From NCBI GenBank assembly GCA_037969115.1, contig JBBKWQ010000048.1, positions 1 through 55,979 on the forward strand: a stretch of DNA of 55,979 nt, written 5' to 3'. Position numbers and translations under genes: made by a program. Below the pieces are notes generated by a model. It was given only the letters and a program-made list of their open reading frames with translations. It did no database searches and was not told where the DNA came from. Source of the stretch: JBBKWQ01 sp037969115 (GTDB taxonomy: Bacteria > Actinomycetota > Acidimicrobiia > Acidimicrobiales > Ilumatobacteraceae). This document shows, in pieces, positions 53,345 through 55,979 of this stretch (position 1 is its first letter; each line of letters begins with the position of its first letter).

Positions 53345-53943
53345 GAGTCCTCGTACTCGTCATATCGGCTCGATCGAGCCGGTGGGGGTTTCAACAGGTA
53401 GACGCCACTTGCAACTTTTTCCATCGAGCCGTCGAGCGAATAGCAGATACCGCTGGCGAAGTCGATGAGGCGGCGGGCGACCTCGCGGTCGGCGCTTTCC
53501 AGGTTCATGATGACGGGGAGACCGTCTTTGAACTTGTCGGCGACCTCCTGCGCTTGATCGAAGCGGTGCGGGCGAACCGTGTGCGGTTCGTGCGAACTTC
53601 CTGATTGGGGAACAGCACGAAGTGAGCCGTTTCCACCACCGTTGCCCCGACTCGGGCGTGTCTGAACGCCGGAATCGTCGTCGCGGCCGCCCCCCGAACT
53701 CGGAGCGCGCCTCGTGGGCGAAGGATCGAAGTCACGTGACGGGAACGTCGGTCGCGATGGCACTGTACGGACCATGCCCTCACTGTCGTCACCTGACGGA
53801 CCGCGCTGGCTCCGGGGTTCCGGCTCGTGTTGCGTGCGGCGGCCTCGGGGGGCCGGATCCGGCTCGTCGATGACGTCGTAGTCGTCGTATTCGTCGTCAG
53901 GACCGAGACCCAGGTAATCCATGGTTTTTTTCCACATTGACAT
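53341..53943 (-). CDS. sepF: Cell division protein SepF
   Basis: This is a 200-residue FtsZ membrane anchor. The N-terminal amphipathic peptide MSMWKKTMDYLGLG binds membrane, a long disordered Arg/Pro/Ser linker (about 20-115) follows, and the SepF domain begins at PHRFDQAQEVADKFKDGLPVIMNLESADREVARRLIDFASGICYSLDGSMEKVASGVYLL (split by reading). AAGGAGG lies 6 nt before the ATG at 53943, and TAGCCT (53963-53968) may be its -10. Confidence 0.94.
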   Translation of the reverse strand: MSMWKKTMDYLGLGPDDEYDDYDVIDEPDPAPRGRRTQHEPEPRSQRGPSGDDSEGMVRTVPSRPTFPSRDFDPSPTRRAPSSGGGRDDDSGVQTRPSRGNGGGNGSLRAVPQSGSSHEPHTVRPHRFDQAQEVADKFKDGLPVIMNLESADREVARRLIDFASGICYSLDGSMEKVASGVYLLKPPPARSSRYDEYEDS

Positions 53944-53962
53944 CGGCGTCCTCCTTGACGCG

Positions 53963-53968
53963 AGGCTA
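53963..53968 (-). promoter_or_regulatory. -10 box for sepF-divIVA
   Basis: TAGCCT on the minus strand lies 19 nt before the sepF ATG, with AAGGAGG between. It lies in the 153-bp gap after yggS, which otherwise shows nothing. Confidence 0.4.
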
Positions 53969-54096
53969 TCTCACCACGCGGCACGAAACGGTGACGCCTC
54001 GTACCCGACGCACATCCCATCGTAAGCGGTCGTCGCTGGTTCGTGACATGGACGTTGCCACTGGGTGATCGGAGCCGGCACGCAGACGTTCGGTGG

Positions 54097-54726
54097 TCAA
54101 GGTCGCGGTCCGAACAATGCCGTGCCCACGCGCACCTGGGTGCTGCCCTCCTGCACCGCGACCTCGAGATCGTGTGTCATTCCCATCGAGCAGACGGTGA
54201 GCCCGAGTCGGTCGACCGCAGCACGCACCGCTGCGAATCCGACGCGGGCTGCCTCGGCGCCACCCGCCGTCGGCCCGACTGTCATCAGCCCGTCGACGTC
54301 GAGGCCGGCATCCTGTGCCCGCCGAACGAGATCGTCGACATCCGCCAACGGACAGCCGCCCTTGCCGGGCTCATCGCTGGTGTCCACCTGCACGAACACG
54401 GTCGCGCCCGACGACCGCTTGGCGAGTTCGTCGACCAGCGAATGCCGGTCGACGGTTTCGTACACATCGACGATGCCCGCCAGGTGTCGCACCTTGTTCG
54501 TCTGGAGCTGCCCGATGAAGTGAACGCTCAGGCCGTGAAGATGATCACGCTTGGCGATCAGTTCCTGCGCGTAGTTCTCACCGATCGCAGTGAGTCCGGC
54601 CGCTCGACACTCGTCGAACACCGAGACATCGAGCCGCTTCGTGACACCGACCACAGCGACGTCGTCGGTCCCACCTGCGTCGAGGATACGTGTTCTGACG
54701 ATCGCCAGTCGCTCGGCGACGGTCAC
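54097..54726 (-). CDS. yggS: YggS family PLP homeostasis protein
   Basis: This is a 209-residue fold type III PLP-binding protein without known catalysis, helping keep vitamin B6 levels balanced. The PLP Lys is in VAVVGVTKRLDV, followed by GLTAIGENYAQELIAKRD, VHFIGQLQTNKVRHLA, and the C-terminal CSMGMTHDLEVAVQEGSTQVRVGTALFG. The GTG at 54726 overlaps the pgeF stop by 4 nt. PLP synthesis genes pdxST are elsewhere in the window. Confidence 0.93.
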   Translation of the reverse strand: MTVAERLAIVRTRILDAGGTDDVAVVGVTKRLDVSVFDECRAAGLTAIGENYAQELIAKRDHLHGLSVHFIGQLQTNKVRHLAGIVDVYETVDRHSLVDELAKRSSGATVFVQVDTSDEPGKGGCPLADVDDLVRRAQDAGLDVDGLMTVGPTAGGAEAARVGFAAVRAAVDRLGLTVCSMGMTHDLEVAVQEGSTQVRVGTALFGPRP

Positions 54727-55400
54727 GTCGGCACCCGTTCCCACCACGACGCGACGACGTGCCGTTCGGAATCGGGACCCATCCGGTGCGAGAAGAAATC
54801 GATGTCGCACCCGGTGCATGCCCCGTGTTCGGCCATGTCGACGCCGTGAGGTCGCAACGCTGTTCGCAATGCAGCCGGCAGGTCGAGCGATGGTGCGCCC
54901 CAGGTGGTCGTTGCCGTGATTGCGGCCTGGTCGATCCGGACCGCTGCTGCAACTGCTGACGCGTCGGACGCACCGAACTCGTAGCAGCAGGCACGGATAC
55001 TGGGCCCGAGCCATGCCTGCCTGATGCTCCCACCGAGCGACGCAACTGCATGATCGATCACACCGGCGGCAACCCCGCGCCACCCGGCGTGCACAGCGGC
55101 GAAGCCGCCATCGTGTCCGACGAGGATGATCGGGGCGCAATCACCCACCCATGTCCCGACGATCGCATCGGCCACACGCACCAGCGCAATGTCACCTCGC
55201 TCCCGATTGCCACCACCGGGCCCGTCGACGACGACCACCCCCGTGCCGTGCACCTCGTCGAGCATGCTCCAGGTACCGGGAACGAAGGCCTGCTGGCGCG
55301 CCGCGAGCACGGCCGGATCGACACGGTCGAGGTGGAAGTCGCCGTCGACCCGCGTGGAGACGCGCACGACCACTGATCCCGATGTGGCCGGGAGCCTCAC
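54723..55400 (-). CDS. pgeF: Purine nucleoside phosphorylase/peptidoglycan editing factor PgeF
   Basis: This is a protein of about 225 residues of the YlmD/YfiH/LACC1 family, with metal ligands in GDCAPIILVGHDG, AAVHAGWRGVAAGV, and IRACCYEFG. Family members cleave purine nucleosides or remove wrong amino acids from peptidoglycan precursors. The start is uncertain: GTG at 55400 is chosen because it falls 22 bp after the ftsZ stop with a weak AGGCG site; later GTGs at about 55374 are possible. Confidence 0.88.
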   Translation of the reverse strand: MRLPATSGSVVVRVSTRVDGDFHLDRVDPAVLAARQQAFVPGTWSMLDEVHGTGVVVVDGPGGGNRERGDIALVRVADAIVGTWVGDCAPIILVGHDGGFAAVHAGWRGVAAGVIDHAVASLGGSIRQAWLGPSIRACCYEFGASDASAVAAAVRIDQAAITATTTWGAPSLDLPAALRTALRPHGVDMAEHGACTGCDIDFFSHRMGPDSERHVVASWWERVPT

Positions 55401-55422
55401 CGTCGCCTGGACGGATCGATGG

Positions 55423-55979
55423 CTATTTGAGGAACGACGGGACGTCGAACTCGTCGTCGTCATCGGTGGCCAGCGGATCGGCATCCGGTTCGGCGAACAA
55501 CTCGGTGATGCGCGTCGGTGTGCGCACGAAGGCGTCGACACCCGAACCGTCGACCCGGTCGAACCCGGCCGCGATCACGGTGACCTTGACCTCGTCGCCC
55601 ATTTCGTCGTCGATGACGGTGCCGAAGATGATGTTCGCGTCTTGATGCGCGACCCCGTGGATGATCTCGGCGGCGGCGTTCATCTCGAACAGACCCATGC
55701 TCGACGGCCCGGTGATGTTGAGCAACACGCCCCTCGCACCGTCGATCGCTGATTCGAGCAGCGGCGAAGAGATCGCTGCCTTCGCTGCCGAGATGGCACG
55801 ATCGTCGCCACTCGCCTGACCGATGCCCATGAGCGCGGTCCCGGCGTCCTTCAGAACGGCCTTGACGTCGGCGAAGTCGGTGTTGATGAGACCGGGCGTC
55901 GTGATGAGGTTCGTGATGCCCGACACGCCCTGCAACAGGACCTCGTCAGCCATCTTGAACGCGTTGAGCACACTCGTCT
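55423..55979 (-). CDS. ftsZ: Cell division GTPase FtsZ (N-terminus beyond window)
   Basis: Only the last 185 or so codons are present; the frame is open to the right edge. The visible part is the end of the GTPase domain with ITTPGLINTDFADVKAVLKDAGTALMGIG (T7 loop region) and the C-terminal domain with NITGPSSMGLFEMNAAAEII and DANIIFGTVIDDEMGDEVKVTVIAAGFD. A short acidic linker leads to DDEFDVPSFLK, the conserved C-terminal peptide that binds SepF. The linker is short for an actinobacterium. Confidence 0.95.
   Translation of the reverse strand, partial: TSVLNAFKMADEVLLQGVSGITNLITTPGLINTDFADVKAVLKDAGTALMGIGQASGDDRAISAAKAAISSPLLESAIDGARGVLLNITGPSSMGLFEMNAAAEIIHGVAHQDANIIFGTVIDDEMGDEVKVTVIAAGFDRVDGSGVDAFVRTPTRITELFAEPDADPLATDDDDEFDVPSFLK

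Overview
The window reads as one continuous piece of core chromosome from a high-G+C actinobacterium. The nearest fit by inference is class Acidimicrobiia (an Ilumatobacter-like organism). The basis is the mix of a mycothiol ligase (mshC), an F420:NADPH oxidoreductase, a phosphatidylinositol mannoside operon, an InhA-like enoyl reductase, a bacterial proteasome activator (Bpa), a translational ileS T-box, and the queuosine pair queA-tgt, which mycobacteria lack. No phage, insertion sequence, CRISPR array, rRNA or tRNA gene was seen. No stretch longer than 300 bases lacks a gene or a regulatory element.

Layout. Bases 1-2023 hold a truncated secreted repeat protein. Bases 2128-4201 hold a DUF2510/SPFH/NfeD membrane operon. 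Bases 4240-14406 are a long minus-strand run aspS, hisS, relA, apt, secF, secD, yajC, tgt, preceded by queA (to 15431). Two plus-strand genes (dienelactone hydrolase, nucleotidyltransferase) interrupt before ruvB-ruvA-ruvC. A large plus-strand helicase (19383-21971) follows, then peroxiredoxin, yebC, pdxT, pdxS; a lipoprotein/HtpX/LemA operon; pimA-like, patA-like, pgsA-like, a small membrane protein, HIT and thrS; plsC-like; mshC and npdG; then plus-strand fabI and a DUF255 protein. The right third holds a nitroreductase, an unknown protein, dnaE, bpa, a phosphodiesterase-like enzyme, an Rrf2 regulator, and finally the division-linked run ftsZ, pgeF, yggS, sepF, divIVA, ileS, a DksA-like protein, lspA and rluD, all minus strand.

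How it works together. The minus-strand order from thrS to aspS is collinear with Mycobacterium tuberculosis Rv2614c-Rv2572c, and ftsZ to ileS matches the Gram-positive division cluster. Genes inside operons are packed tightly: more than a dozen junctions are 4-nt ATGA/GTGA overlaps, implying translational coupling. Operon heads often show a TAnnnT -10 box only 6-10 nt before the start codon and no Shine-Dalgarno sequence, which suggests widespread leaderless transcription and helped choose several starts.

Most notable points: a DksA/TraR-like protein that has lost all four zinc ligands and carries a histone-H1-like Lys/Ala tail; an orphan flagellar-type (sigma-28/WhiG) promoter at 22045-22072 with no gene in front of it; an ultrashort-stem T-box before ileS; a (GGT)n tract after fabI; and a queA-tgt-yajC-secDF order of the E. 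coli type embedded in otherwise actinobacterial synteny. All assignments are by reading motifs; no database search was run.
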